64,000 bases of DNA from Leptotrichia buccalis C-1013-b (GCF_000023905.1 NC_013192.1:62001-126000); one strand, 5' to 3'. Shown: positions 43,758 through 59,094, counted from the first letter of the stretch. Made by a program: numbers and translations. Notes: generated by a model not told the origin, from the letters alone.

Positions 43758-44444
43758 ATGAAAAAAGTATTGTTTGCACTAATGCTAGTAATAATGGGAA
43801 ATACTTTTACAGCAACAGTATCAAGAAATTTAAAAACAGCAGCTAGAGTATCAGAAAATGAGAGAAAAGAAATGGAAAATGCAATTCAAAAGGAGATTCA
43901 GCCCTTTGTACATTTCGTTATGAATGCTGGAATTTCAGAGGCGAGAAAACAGCTTAGTGAAGAAGCATTTGATAAATTGTTTGGAAAAGATTATGTTATA
44001 AGTAATTCCTTGAAAAATGAAATCACAGAAAAATACATTGATGAAATAGTAAAATTCACATTAAAAGGAGTAGAACCAAGAGTTGTAATAAAAAAAATTG
44101 ATTATGTTTCTCAAAATGAAGTGCAAGTAAATTATGATATAAAAATTAAAAATTTAGAAAAATTTTGGGATATATTAGAATTGGATGATGGAACGGAAAG
44201 AAAAATTATAAAAAAAATGGGAATTAAAAATGAAGATGAAATAGAAAGAGTTATGAAAAATAAAGGGAATGACGAATTAAAGAGAAAATATTATTATATA
44301 TTTCTTGAAGAAATGGTAAATTTCATTAATGAAAAAGCAAAGGGATTCAAAGAGGAAGAAACTTTGCTGGAAGATATGTCAGTTACAGTAAAAAAAGTGA
44401 ATAACAAATGGAAAATAGAAAATTTAGAAAATAACTTTAATTAA
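43758..44444 (+). CDS. Secreted protein, tandem paralogue 1
   Basis: 228 residues: signal peptide (KKVLFALMLVIMGNTFTAT), then a helical, Lys/Glu-rich region; ends VNNKWKIENLENN. Shares layout and several positions with the next gene (VQVNYDIKIK versus VQVFYDIKIK; NKWKIENL versus GVWKIEGL). The short VWKIEGL ending is like secreted DUF-type proteins with an NTF2-like or DUF4878 fold, not confirmed. AAGGAG precedes the ATG. Confidence 0.72.
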   Translation: MKKVLFALMLVIMGNTFTATVSRNLKTAARVSENERKEMENAIQKEIQPFVHFVMNAGISEARKQLSEEAFDKLFGKDYVISNSLKNEITEKYIDEIVKFTLKGVEPRVVIKKIDYVSQNEVQVNYDIKIKNLEKFWDILELDDGTERKIIKKMGIKNEDEIERVMKNKGNDELKRKYYYIFLEEMVNFINEKAKGFKEEETLLEDMSVTVKKVNNKWKIENLENNFN

Positions 44445-44499
44445 AAAAATATGGTATAATTAAATGAAAACTAAAATAAATGTAAAGTGAGGAGATTTT

Positions 44500-45165
44500 A
44501 TGAAAAAAATATTATTTTTGATTATGTTAGTTGTATTAGGAAATAGTTTTGCCGCACCTTCCAAAAATTCTAAGATTGGAAGTGTGTCAAATGAAATAAC
44601 AGCAAACGAAAAAAAAGAAGTTGAAAGAGTGCTGCAGAAAGAGCTTCAATCTATTATGAACGAAATAGTAGGTGCAGAATTATCAGAAATTGCAAAAATA
44701 ATTGGTAACCAAATATTTGATAAAGAATCTAATATAAGTGCTTCTGCAAAAAATAGAATTATTCAAAAATTTTCAAAAGAATACATATCAATGGCATTAA
44801 ATAACATTGATACAAAGATTGATATCAAACAGTTTAAAAATCTTCCAAATAACAAAGTTCAGGTCTTCTATGATATAAAAATAAAGGATATATCAAAAAT
44901 ATCACTTGAAAGCAAAAAGGAAATGGAAGAAAAGGTTTTAAAAAATCTAGGATATAAAAGTCAAGATGAAATAAAGAAAATTTTGATGAGTTCATCAAAT
45001 GATGCTAAAAAAGAAAAAATTTATGAAAGCATATTACAGGAATCTTTAAAAATAGTAGGAGAAAAAATGAAAAATATCAAAGCTGAGGCATTTTTAGTTA
45101 AAGATGCCGCAACTACATTCGTAAAAAGAAATGGTGTATGGAAAATTGAAGGTTTAAATAATTAA
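44500..45165 (+). CDS. Secreted protein, tandem paralogue 2
   Basis: 221 residues: signal peptide (KKILFLIMLVVLGNSFAAP) and a mature region related to paralogue 1, 55 bases downstream of it with GAGGAG as ribosome-binding site. A stem-loop follows the stop. Function unknown; likely periplasmic. Confidence 0.72.
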   Translation: MKKILFLIMLVVLGNSFAAPSKNSKIGSVSNEITANEKKEVERVLQKELQSIMNEIVGAELSEIAKIIGNQIFDKESNISASAKNRIIQKFSKEYISMALNNIDTKIDIKQFKNLPNNKVQVFYDIKIKDISKISLESKKEMEEKVLKNLGYKSQDEIKKILMSSSNDAKKEKIYESILQESLKIVGEKMKNIKAEAFLVKDAATTFVKRNGVWKIEGLNN

Positions 45166-45174
45166 TTTAGCAAA

Positions 45175-45219
45175 AAAGTCTGTCTTAGAAATTAAAATTA
45201 TTATAATAGGACAGACTTT
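45175..45219. terminator. Stem-loop after the tandem secreted genes
   Basis: AAAGTCTGTC pairs perfectly with GACAGACTTT over 10 bp. The plus-strand tail is weak in T; the minus-strand tail has TTTTTT. Probably ends the upstream genes. Confidence 0.55.
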
Positions 45220-45316
45220 ATTCAAATTGCTAGAATACTCTTTAAAAAAAATAATTGTTGCACTTGACTTGACAATATACCTAAAAAAATAATTTTAAAA
45301 ATTATAAAATAAAGTG

Positions 45317-45345
45317 TTGACAAATTGAATTTTTTTTTGTATAAT
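45317..45345 (+). promoter_or_regulatory. Promoter of tRNA-Gln
   Basis: Consensus TTGACA, 17 bases, TATAAT, 24 bases before the tRNA. Confidence 0.85.
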
Positions 45346-45369
45346 AATTACTGTCTTAAGGAAAATTGT

Positions 45370-45444
45370 TGGGCTGTCGCCAAGCGGTAAGGCACTGGAC
45401 TTTGACTCCAGCATGCAATGGTTCGAATCCATTCAGCCCAGCCA
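45370..45444 (+). tRNA. tRNA-Gln (anticodon TTG)
   Basis: 75 bases with TGGGCTG/CAGCCCA acceptor stem, CTGGA-CTTTGAC-TCCAG anticodon arm, GGTTCGAATCC T arm and encoded CCA. Single tRNA with own promoter and terminator. Confidence 0.95.
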
Positions 45445-45473
45445 TTTAAAAATAAATTATATGTATAAATATG

Positions 45474-45498
45474 CTACTGGTTACAGTAGTTTTTTTTT
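45474..45498 (+). terminator. Terminator after tRNA-Gln
   Basis: CTACTG-GTTA-CAGTAG followed by nine T. Confidence 0.85.
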
Positions 45499-45572
45499 GC
45501 TAAAAATTATTATCAAATACTTACACTTAAAATTGAAATTAAATTATATAAAAAAACTATAAAATTTATTAA

Positions 45573-46685
<1,113 letters not shown>

Positions 46686-46719
46686 TTGATTTTAAACCGA
46701 AATCTTAAAAATTAACTTT

Positions 46720-46753
46720 GAAAATCGGCTAGAAATGGTCGGTTTTCTTTTTT
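46720..46753 (+). terminator. Terminator after gapA
   Basis: GAAAATCG and CGGTTTTC (one G-T pair) with a 12-base loop, followed by TTTTTT. Confidence 0.75.
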
Positions 46754-46933
46754 GTATTATAAAAAATTAATATATTTATTTTTAAATTTCTATTTTTTTA
46801 AATATGTGTTATACTATAATAAAATTATTTTAAAACCAAACTAAAAGGTTACTATTATCTTGTTTAACTATGAATTTTTAGATATTTAAAGAGGTTCAAG
46901 TATACTTTATAAAATTGAAAGGAAATATAGTTT

Positions 46934-47701
46934 ATGGAAAAAGGGATTGTTGTTGCAAGTTATGGAACTGTACATACCGAGACATTAAAAAAAACAATTG
47001 AGGTTATAGAAAATAACGTAAAGAAAAAATATGGAGAAAAGAATTTTGAACGTGCATTTACGTCTAAAAGAGTATGCCATAAACTGAAAACTGAAAAAAA
47101 TTATTTAGTCTTTAATTATGAAGAAGCTCTGAATGCTTTAAAAAATAAGGGTTTTAATAATATTGTAACACTGTCACTTCATATTTTGGATGGAGTTGAG
47201 TACAAAAAATTGAATAATAAATACGGAAAAATTTCAGAACCGTTATTGTTTGTGGAAGAAGATTATGAAAAAATTGTTGAAAATGAGGAATTTAATGATA
47301 CAAAAGGCAATGATGCAATTATTTTTGTAGGACACGGTTCAGAAGATATTTCGGATAAAAGTTATGAAAAGTTACAGAAAAAATATGAAAAAGCTGGAAA
47401 AAACAATATTTTTATTGGAACAATTGAAGGAAAGATTCAAATTTCAGATATTTTAGAGAAATTACAAAATACAGATTATAAAAAAATACTAATAAAACCT
47501 TTTTTAATAGTTGCTGGAAAACATGCAAAAAAAGACATTATGTCAGATACTGAAAATTCATGGAAAACAATTCTTGAAAAAAATGGATATACTGTGGAAA
47601 CAGAATTAGTAGGAATGGGAGAATATCAATTTATTCAGGAAATGTTTATGAAAAAGCTGGAAAAAATATTATATATAAATAAAGGAGAGATTTATGGTTA
47701 A
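46934..47701 (+). CDS. cbiK: Sirohydrochlorin cobaltochelatase CbiK
   Basis: 255 residues of the class II chelatase family: VVASYGTVHTETLKKTI at the start, the metal-binding His in IIFVGHGSED, and a second one in TLSLHILDGVEY. Inserts Co2+ into sirohydrochlorin at the start of the anaerobic B12 route. AAAGGAAA precedes the ATG; overlaps the cupin gene by 8 bases. Confidence 0.92.
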   Translation: MEKGIVVASYGTVHTETLKKTIEVIENNVKKKYGEKNFERAFTSKRVCHKLKTEKNYLVFNYEEALNALKNKGFNNIVTLSLHILDGVEYKKLNNKYGKISEPLLFVEEDYEKIVENEEFNDTKGNDAIIFVGHGSEDISDKSYEKLQKKYEKAGKNNIFIGTIEGKIQISDILEKLQNTDYKKILIKPFLIVAGKHAKKDIMSDTENSWKTILEKNGYTVETELVGMGEYQFIQEMFMKKLEKILYINKGEIYG

Positions 47702-48368
47702 AATAGAAGTTGCAAAACCAATAAACTTTAACAGGCTTATTACTTCTAAAGAAGCTGAAGTGGTAAGTATGCGAATTTTAAATCAGCCAAACAGCTATAT
47801 TTCTTTATTTTCTTTAGCAAAAGATGAGGAAATAACAGCAGAAGCTATGCTTGGAAACCGTTATTATTATTGCTTTAATGGTAATGGAGAGATTTTTATT
47901 GAAAATAATAAGAAAACAATTTCCAATGGAGATTTTCTTGAAATAACAGCAAATCATAATTACTCTATCGAAGCAAGGGATAATTTGAAGTTAATTGAAA
48001 TTGGAGAAAAGATAGGAGATGGAAATATGGAAAATAAGACATTAAAAATGCTGGAAAGTGCAAGTGCTTTTAATCTTGCTGAAGTTGTTGAATATCAGGA
48101 AGGAAAAATTGTAAGTAAAAATTTAGTGGCAAAACCAAATTTAGTAATGACAATTATGTCTTTTTGGAAAGGTGAGAGCCTTGATCCACATAAAGCACCT
48201 GGAGATGCTTTGGTTACTGTGCTCGATGGGGAAGGAAAATATTATGTTGATGGAAAACCATTTATTGTGAAAAAAGGTGAAAGTGCAGTTCTTCCTGCAA
48301 ATATACCTCACGCTGTAGAAGCTGAAACAGAAAATTTCAAAATGTTATTAATACTTGTTAAAGAATAA
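47694..48368 (+). CDS. Bicupin protein coupled to cbiK
   Basis: 224 residues in two cupin halves. The N-terminal half (to about residue 105) is degenerate; the second starts near an internal Met (NKTLKMLESASAFNLAEVVE) and has the cupin pattern LDPHKAPGDALVTVLDGEG, VKKGESAVLPANIPHAVE with His residues for a metal. Overlaps cbiK by 8 bases, so it may work with it, for example in metal handling; that is inference. Confidence 0.75.
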   Translation: MVKIEVAKPINFNRLITSKEAEVVSMRILNQPNSYISLFSLAKDEEITAEAMLGNRYYYCFNGNGEIFIENNKKTISNGDFLEITANHNYSIEARDNLKLIEIGEKIGDGNMENKTLKMLESASAFNLAEVVEYQEGKIVSKNLVAKPNLVMTIMSFWKGESLDPHKAPGDALVTVLDGEGKYYVDGKPFIVKKGESAVLPANIPHAVEAETENFKMLLILVKE

Positions 48369-48392
48369 GAATTTTATCAAAAAAATTATATA

Positions 48393-48801
48393 ATACTATT
48401 TCCCGTTTAAATAGCGAATGTTTAATAAATTTTGAATTACATACTATTTAGTAAGGAATTAAAACTTTTTGTCCTTAACATAGTTTCTATTTTATAATGG
48501 GATTTAGTATTAGATTATTTTATTTAATATTAGTTTTTACTATTTTTATTAGGTTTTTTTCGCAGGATTGCTCATTGCCGCAAATCCTTATCTTGCAGTA
48601 AAGGTTTATCCTGATAATTAAAATTGTGGCAAGATTGCTACGCAATACCTATGGCTAGACTACGACTTTTATTTGCCTAACTCCGAAACTCCTCCTTACA
48701 GTCGTCAGACAGTCGTAGCTGAACAAATAAAAGCTCCGTCGGTTTTTATCGTTTGTTGAAAAAGCTTGTAATAAATTCGTTATTTAAATGGGGTTTAGTA
48801 T
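48393..48801. mobile_element. MITE-like element, family B, compound copy
   Basis: Starts ATACTATTTCCCGTTTAAATAGCGAAT; the reverse complement of its end is ATACTAAACCCCATTTAAATAACGAAT, giving ~27-bp imperfect terminal repeats over 409 bp. A second inner end (ATGGGATTTAGTAT, to 48510) could mark a 118-bp unit like the one at 60965. The inner part 48550-48770 is richer in GC and contains a pairable segment (ACTACGACTTTTATTTG against CAAATAAAAGC). No gene is seen in 48369-48928. Confidence 0.6.
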
Positions 48802-48928
48802 AAATTAGACGTATTGACCACAAAAGTCTGGACAAATTTAATTCTTATTTTATAAAAATTGTGATATAATAATCTAAAATTATAACTTTGCTGTTAAAAT
48901 TCAAAAAATTTTAAAATTTGGAGAAAAT

Positions 48929-49804
48929 ATGGAAAATAAAAAAAATATGAAAAAGTTTTACGATACAATCGCAGAAAAATATGATTTTATTTTTTCGCTT
49001 TCAGATGTTCAGAAGAATTTTTTTCAAAAATATATTACAGGGAAAAAAGTGCTTGATGTGGGAGCTGCAACAGGTAATTTGTCAAAATTTCTAAAAAATG
49101 AAGGATATGATGTAATTTCGATTGATATAAATGAAAAATTGATTGAGCAGGCTAGAGAAAAAAATGTTGATGTAAAAAATTTGGATATGATGAGAATTGA
49201 TGAATTAAGAAAATTTGACACAATAATAAATGTTGGAAATACGTTACCGCATTTGAATAGCAAAGATGAGATTTTTTTATTTTTAAAAAAGGCTTATTCA
49301 CAGCTTGAAAATAATGGGAAACTGATTATTCAACTAGGGCGTGTCTGAAAACTATCAAAATGATGAATTTTTAATAAATTTTTCCAAAATCAAAAATAAT
49401 AAATACTGATTTTATCGTGATTTGTATAATTTATAAAATCAAAAAAACATTAAATATAACATAGATTTTGAGTTTTCAGACACAGTCTAATAAATTTTTA
49501 TAAATTTTTTGAAAATCAAAAATCTGAATCTGATTTTTTGGGAAATTTACCATTGATTGAAAATGAAAATGTGAAATTTGAGCGTTATTATTACAAAAAT
49601 TCTGATAATAATGTGATTTTTAAAACTATTTTGGATGATAAGTTTGAAAATGATGAAATTTTAACAAATGTTAATTATTTTGATTTTATGAAATTTTTTG
49701 AGCAATTAGGAATAAGCAATGTAAAAGTATTTGGTGGCTTTAATGAATCTGAGTTTATCTTGGAAAAATCACAGCCGTTAATATTTGTGATTACAAAAAA
49801 ATAA
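48929..49804 (+). pseudogene. SAM-dependent methyltransferase gene interrupted by a MITE
   Basis: The 5' part (136 codons to 49336) has a class I methyltransferase fold: YDTIAEKYDFIFSL, motif I VLDVGAATGNLSKFL, motif II SIDINEKLIEQARE, INVGNTLPHL. The 3' part (from 49490) reads INFYKFFENQKSESDF to the end. Removing the 150-bp element and one CTA copy restores a single 240-residue frame. The substrate is unknown. Interrupted product ends 139 residues in. Confidence 0.85.
49337..49486. mobile_element. MITE, family C, inserted in a methyltransferase gene
   Basis: 150 bp with terminal repeats sharing 13 perfect bases (GTGTCTGAAAACT and AGTTTTCAGACAC) and flanking CTA on both sides (49334-49336 and 49487-49489) as target duplication. 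Non-coding, AT-rich. Terminal repeats of this GTGTCTGAAAACT type are seen in IS5-group elements, which would supply the transposase. Confidence 0.82.
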
Positions 49805-49972
49805 TTAAATTTAGTTGGAAATATGTTGTAAATGTATGAATTTTTGTAAGAATTAGATAGGATTTTAAATAAAAAAATAGAGTATAAGTTCTCTTGAAAT
49901 AATGTAAATAAACAATAAAGGAGGAATTTGTAATAATTAATGAATGTAATTATTATAAAGTAAAAAATAAAA

Positions 49973-50488
49973 ATGATGGAATCTTTTAAAAATTTTATAA
50001 AGGTAACTTTGATTGGAGCTCCACTTTTAAACAAAATGATTGGAATATTTCTTATATCAATGCTGCCTATAATTGAGCTTCGTGGTGCAATACCGATTGG
50101 AGCGGCTATTGGCTTACCTTGGTATTTGAATATGATTGTTTCGATTATTGGAAATATGCTTCCTGTACCATTTATTCTGCTGTTTTCAGTAAAAGCTTTT
50201 GAATTTATGAAAAAACATAATATTATGGTAAAATTTATTGAAAAAATAGAAAATCGTGCGAAAAAGCGAAGTGAAGGACTTGCAACAGGAGAATTTATTG
50301 GCTTAATGCTGTTTGTAGCAATTCCATTTCCAGGAACAGGTGCTTGGACAGGTGCATTAATTGCGGCGTTGCTTCAATTTAATAGAAAAAGATCATTTTT
50401 TTACATTGGATTAGGAGTCGTAATAGCTTCAGTAATAATGACTTTAGCGTCTTATGGTGTAATAAGCCTTTTTGTACCGAAACATTAA
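49973..50488 (+). CDS. COG2426 small multidrug export/membrane protein
   Basis: 171 residues, four to five membrane helices; MLPIIELRGAIPIGAAIGLPW and AIPFPGTGAWTGALIAALL are signature stretches of the Sm_multidrug_ex family. Role uncertain (annotated as export protein). Ends shortly before the tmRNA promoter. Confidence 0.85.
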   Translation: MMESFKNFIKVTLIGAPLLNKMIGIFLISMLPIIELRGAIPIGAAIGLPWYLNMIVSIIGNMLPVPFILLFSVKAFEFMKKHNIMVKFIEKIENRAKKRSEGLATGEFIGLMLFVAIPFPGTGAWTGALIAALLQFNRKRSFFYIGLGVVIASVIMTLASYGVISLFVPKH

Positions 50489-50505
50489 AAAAATTAAAAT
50501 GGCTG

Positions 50506-50534
50506 TTGAAAAATAAATGTTTTTATGATAGAAT
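50506..50534 (+). promoter_or_regulatory. Promoter of ssrA
   Basis: TTGAAA, 17 bases, TAGAAT, about 28 bases before the RNA 5' end. Confidence 0.6.
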
Positions 50535-50562
50535 GACTTGAAAATTAAAAATAAATAATTAA

Positions 50563-50901
50563 GGGAATGTTTTGGTTTCGACAGGATAAAAAGATTATTA
50601 TTGGCAAGTAAGCGGGAGCTTTAAAATCCAACTTAAAAATAATCGGAAACGATAATTACGCATTAGCTGCCTAAGATAGCAGCTCATCTCTTTTGGGAAC
50701 GCCATTTTTCCATTAGATGATGTCATTTTTAATGGCTTACTCAAATGTATGATTATGTCATTTGGGGAAATCTTATAATCTCGCCTTTAGACTTTTGTCT
50801 GTTTAATATCTAACGGTTAAAGCGTTAAATAGACTAAACTTGTAGAAGATAGTAAGAACTTTTTATTTTGGACACGGGTTCGATTCCCGTCATTTCCACC
50901 A
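50563..50901 (+). ncRNA. ssrA: tmRNA (ssrA)
   Basis: 339 bases. GGGAATG at the 5' end pairs with CATTTCC at the 3' end, followed by ACCA; GGTTTCGACAGG and GGGTTCGATTCCCG are the conserved tRNA-like parts. The tag frame ends ...NDNYALAA-stop (stop near 50670), the usual proteolysis tag. Rescues stalled ribosomes with SmpB. Confidence 0.96.
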
Positions 50902-50941
50902 AAACAGAAAATAAAAATCGAATTATTAAATAAACTGTAAG

Positions 50942-50968
50942 CGAGTTGCATAACTCGTTTTTTCTTTT
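50942..50968 (+). terminator. Terminator after ssrA
   Basis: CGAGTT-GCAT-AACTCG followed by TTTTTTCTTTTTT. Confidence 0.85.
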
Positions 50969-51101
50969 TTGAAAATACTTTATTGAAAAAAATAAAATAT
51001 TAATATATAATGGATTTATAAAAAGAATTGGAAGCGAAAGGAGAGTGTAATTTTAGGTCAAAGTATTATTTTGAGAATAAAAATTACAATTTATAAATAA
51101 A

Positions 51102-53024
51102 ATGAGAAATTATGATGTAATCGTAGTTGGTGCTGGACACGCGGGAATTGAAGCAGCATTGGCATCAGCTAGATTAGGGCTGAAAACAGCGGTTTTTACA
51201 ATAACGCTTGACAATATAGGAGTTATGTCCTGTAATCCATCAGTTGGAGGACCTGCAAAAAGCCATCTGGCTAAGGAAGTTGACGCATTAGGCGGAGAAA
51301 TTGGACGAAATATGGATAAAAGCTTTGTACAAATGAGAATTCTGAATACAAAAAAAGGACCAGCAGTTCGTTCGTTAAGGGCTCAGGCAGATAGAAAAAT
51401 TTACGCAAGGGAAATGAAAAAAACAATAGAAAATCAGCAAAACTTAGATACTGTTCAAGATATTGTTACAGAATTAATTGTTGAAGAAATTGAAATTTTA
51501 GAAGGAAATTCTAAAAGAATTGAAAAAGTTATAAAAGGGATAAGAACTAAGACAGGAATGGAGTTTTTTGCAAAGGCAGTTGTACTTGCAACAGGAACAT
51601 TCTTGAGAGGACTTTTATACATTGGAGATAAAAGGGTGAAAGGTGGAAGAATGGGAGAGTTATCAGCAGATGACCTGACAGATTCCCTGAAATCTTTAGG
51701 ATTTAAAATGGATAGATTCAAGACAGGGACACCTCCTAGACTTGATATTAGAACATTAAATCTGGAAAAATTGGAAGAACAGCCAGGAATAACAGATATT
51801 CCATTAAAATTTTCAATGAGAACTCCAAATGATGAAGTTTTGGAAAAACCTCAATTATCCTGCTATTTAACACGGACAAATGAAACAACGCATAAAATAA
51901 TACTCGATAATCTGGACAAAGCGCCAATGTATAATGGAAGTATAAGCAGCACAGGACCAAGATACTGTCCATCAATTGAAGATAAAGTTGTAAAATTTAA
52001 TGATAAAGACAGTCATCATCTGTTTTTGGAACCAGAAGGATTTGACACGGCAGAAGTCTACATAAGTGGACTTTCCACAAGTTATCCCGCTAGTTTGCAG
52101 CAAAAGATAGTAAATACAATTGAAGGACTCGAAAATGCCCATATAATGCGATACGGGTATGCGGTGGAATACGATATTGTAGACCCTAGCGAACTTGACT
52201 ACACTCTTGAAACTCGTAAAGTAAAAGGACTTTATCTGTCTGGGCAGCTAAATGGTACAAGCGGTTATGAAGAGGCAGCCGCACAGGGAATTATCGCAGG
52301 AATTAATGCAGCTTTGAAGATTAAAGGACAAGAGCCGTTTATTTTAGACAGAGAAAGTTCATACATTGGGACAATGATAGATGATTTAATAAATAAGGAA
52401 TTGTTTGAACCGTATAGAATGTTTACAGCAAGATCTGAGTTCCGCCTTATTTTACGTGAAGACAACGCTGATATAAGACTTTCTGAAAAAGCTTATAAAA
52501 TCGGACTTCTTGATAAAAAGTATTACGATATTGTACAGGAAAAGAAAAAAAATGTTAAAAAAACAATAGAAAACCTTGAAAATATAAAACTAGGAAGCAG
52601 TAACCAAAGGCTCATGGAAATTCTTGATAAATACAATGAAAGTCTAAAAAGTGGAACAACTTTAAAGGAAATTTTACGCCGTCCAAAAGTTACATATCAG
52701 GATATAAAATATATCGCTGAAATCATTGAAAATGTGCCAAATCTAAATTTTGACGATGAAACTGAATACCAAATTGAAGTTCAGACAAAATATGAGGGCT
52801 ACATCGCCAAAGCTATCCAAATTATGGAAAAACAGCAAAAATTGGATGATAAAAAAATTCCTAAAAATTTTGACTATGACAGCATGAAAGGAATTACAAG
52901 GGAAGCAAAGCAGAGATTAAAGGAAAATAGACCATATAATGTAGGACAGGCATCTAGAATGTCTGGAGTAACACCAGCAGATATTTCTGTGCTGCTCATG
53001 TATTTAGATGGAGTTTTAAAATAA
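51102..53024 (+). CDS. mnmG: tRNA uridine 5-carboxymethylaminomethyl modification enzyme MnmG
   Basis: 640 residues. FAD-binding VVGAGHAGIEAALASARLG, then MSCNPSVGGPAKSHLAKE and LSGQLNGTSGYEEAAAQG, all MnmG. With MnmE it modifies the wobble uridine of several tRNAs. Followed by rsmG, the common gidA-gidB pair. Confidence 0.97.
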   Translation: MRNYDVIVVGAGHAGIEAALASARLGLKTAVFTITLDNIGVMSCNPSVGGPAKSHLAKEVDALGGEIGRNMDKSFVQMRILNTKKGPAVRSLRAQADRKIYAREMKKTIENQQNLDTVQDIVTELIVEEIEILEGNSKRIEKVIKGIRTKTGMEFFAKAVVLATGTFLRGLLYIGDKRVKGGRMGELSADDLTDSLKSLGFKMDRFKTGTPPRLDIRTLNLEKLEEQPGITDIPLKFSMRTPNDEVLEKPQLSCYLTRTNETTHKIILDNLDKAPMYNGSISSTGPRYCPSIEDKVVKFNDKDSHHLFLEPEGFDTAEVYISGLSTSYPASLQQKIVNTIEGLENAHIMRYGYAVEYDIVDPSELDYTLETRKVKGLYLSGQLNGTSGYEEAAAQGIIAGINAALKIKGQEPFILDRESSYIGTMIDDLINKELFEPYRMFTARSEFRLILREDNADIRLSEKAYKIGLLDKKYYDIVQEKKKNVKKTIENLENIKLGSSNQRLMEILDKYNESLKSGTTLKEILRRPKVTYQDIKYIAEIIENVPNLNFDDETEYQIEVQTKYEGYIAKAIQIMEKQQKLDDKKIPKNFDYDSMKGITREAKQRLKENRPYNVGQASRMSGVTPADISVLLMYLDGVLK

Positions 53025-53089
53025 ATCTAGCTATTTTAAAATCAAACTAAAGAAAATTTTTATATATTAATGAAACATAAGGAGAAAAA

Positions 53090-53812
53090 GTGGAAAATAT
53101 AAACGAAGAAGCCAATTTAAGAGAATATTTCTTAAACTTGCTTTCAAAATCAGAAATTAAAATGCCAAACGAAAAAATTACACAAATGCTGAAATTTTTA
53201 GAACTTTTATATAACAAAAATCAAATTATGAATTTAACAGCAATTCGCGATAAAAAAGGAATGTTGGAAAAACATTTTATAGATTCCTTACTTTTAACAA
53301 AAGTTATAAATGATGATGAAAAATCTTTTATAGATGTGGGAACAGGTGCTGGATTTCCTGGGCTTGTACTTGCCATTTATTACCCAGAGAAAAAGTATTT
53401 GTTAGTAGATTCAGTAAGGAAAAAAATAGAATTCATAAATGAAGTAATAAAAGAATTAAATTTACAGAATGTAACCACAAGTTTTGAACGTTCAGAAGAA
53501 TTAATAAAAGATAAAAGAGAAAGTTTTGATGTTGCACTTTGCCGAGGAGTAGCAAATTTGAGGATAATACTGGAGTATATGATTCCATTCATAAAAGTAA
53601 ATGGACGATTTTTACCGCAAAAATTAAACCTAAACGAAGTAGAAGAATCAAAAAATGCTTTAAAGATTCTAAATTCAAAAATAAACAAAACATTTGAATT
53701 TAAACTTCCAGAAAGCAAAGATACAAGAATAATATTGGAAATTATAAAACTTCAAAAAACAAATGTAAAATATCCTAGAAAAGTAGGGATACCGGTAAAG
53801 AAACCTCTATAA
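53090..53812 (+). CDS. rsmG: 16S rRNA (guanine-527-N7) methyltransferase RsmG
   Basis: 240 residues. SAM motif SFIDVGTGAGFPGLVLAIYY; KHFIDSLLL and CRGVANLRIILEYMIPF also typical. Starts with GTG behind GGAGAAAAA. Lies just upstream of the rRNA operon whose product it methylates. Confidence 0.95.
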   Translation: MENINEEANLREYFLNLLSKSEIKMPNEKITQMLKFLELLYNKNQIMNLTAIRDKKGMLEKHFIDSLLLTKVINDDEKSFIDVGTGAGFPGLVLAIYYPEKKYLLVDSVRKKIEFINEVIKELNLQNVTTSFERSEELIKDKRESFDVALCRGVANLRIILEYMIPFIKVNGRFLPQKLNLNEVEESKNALKILNSKINKTFEFKLPESKDTRIILEIIKLQKTNVKYPRKVGIPVKKPL

Positions 53813-53845
53813 TTACAAAAAACCAAATTTTTTGAAAAAAAGTAG

Positions 53846-53874
53846 TTGACAAATAAATTTAATTATGATAACAT
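53846..53874 (+). promoter_or_regulatory. rRNA operon promoter
   Basis: TTGACA, 17 bases, TAACAT (with TATGAT overlapping upstream), about 150 bases before the 16S start. Confidence 0.7.
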
Positions 53875-54030
53875 ATATCTTGTCGATACAAAAAGGTATC
53901 AAAGGACAATGATATTAAGAATAGAAGAAGCAATAAGTGTAAAAGATAAATATTAATGTCAAGAACTCTTGTCTATAAGATAAGATTCTCGTCAAGACAA
54001 AAGGTGAAATTAAATATATGAAAATATATT

Positions 54031-55542
<1,512 letters not shown>

Positions 55543-55588
55543 TAAGGAGTAACAAACACTGCTTCTTCTTATGTCTATGTTCATTATT

Positions 55589-58597
<3,009 letters not shown>

Positions 58598-58618
58598 CTT
58601 GACAATTTAATTCTTGAA

Positions 58619-58732
58619 GTTTGGTGATGTTAGCAGCAGGGATACACCCGGTTACATTTCGAACCCGGCAGTTAAGTCTGTTTACGCCTAAAATACTTGG
58701 ATTCGTCCCGGGAAAATAGGTAGTTGCCAAAC
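58619..58732 (+). rRNA. rrf: 5S ribosomal RNA
   Basis: GTTTGG...CCAAAC terminal helix, with ACACCCGGTTACATTTCGAACCCGG, the standard loop B/C core split here by position. About 114 bases. Confidence 0.95.
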
Positions 58733-58747
58733 TTTTTTCTTTTGTGT

Positions 58748-58824
58748 GTCTCCGTAGCTCAGCCGGTTAGAGCATCTGACTGTTAATCAGAGGGTCGTTG
58801 GTTCGAGTCCAACCGGGGACGCCA
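58748..58824 (+). tRNA. tRNA-Asn (anticodon GTT)
   Basis: 77 bases: GTCTCCG/CGGGGAC acceptor, CTGACTGTTAATCAG anticodon arm, GTTCGAGTCC T loop and encoded CCA. Last gene of the rRNA operon. Bases 58825-59094 show no further gene. Confidence 0.96.
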
Positions 58825-59094
58825 TTTTTTTTATTTTTCTTTTCTATACTTCCACTTCATAGCATATCACTTACAGTTAGTTATTTTTTAAATAATATTT
58901 TTAATTTTAAAATTGTTATTTTTTTTAAAATTTGATATACTTAATAATGATTTCATTTATAAAATTAAGAAATTATTTTGTTTAAATTCATTATTCTGAT
59001 ATTTTTCAGATATATGCTAATTTATAATAAAATTTTTTTAAGTTGAACTAAATAGAAATTAAGTATGATTTATTGGAAAGGTAGATGTTAGAAT

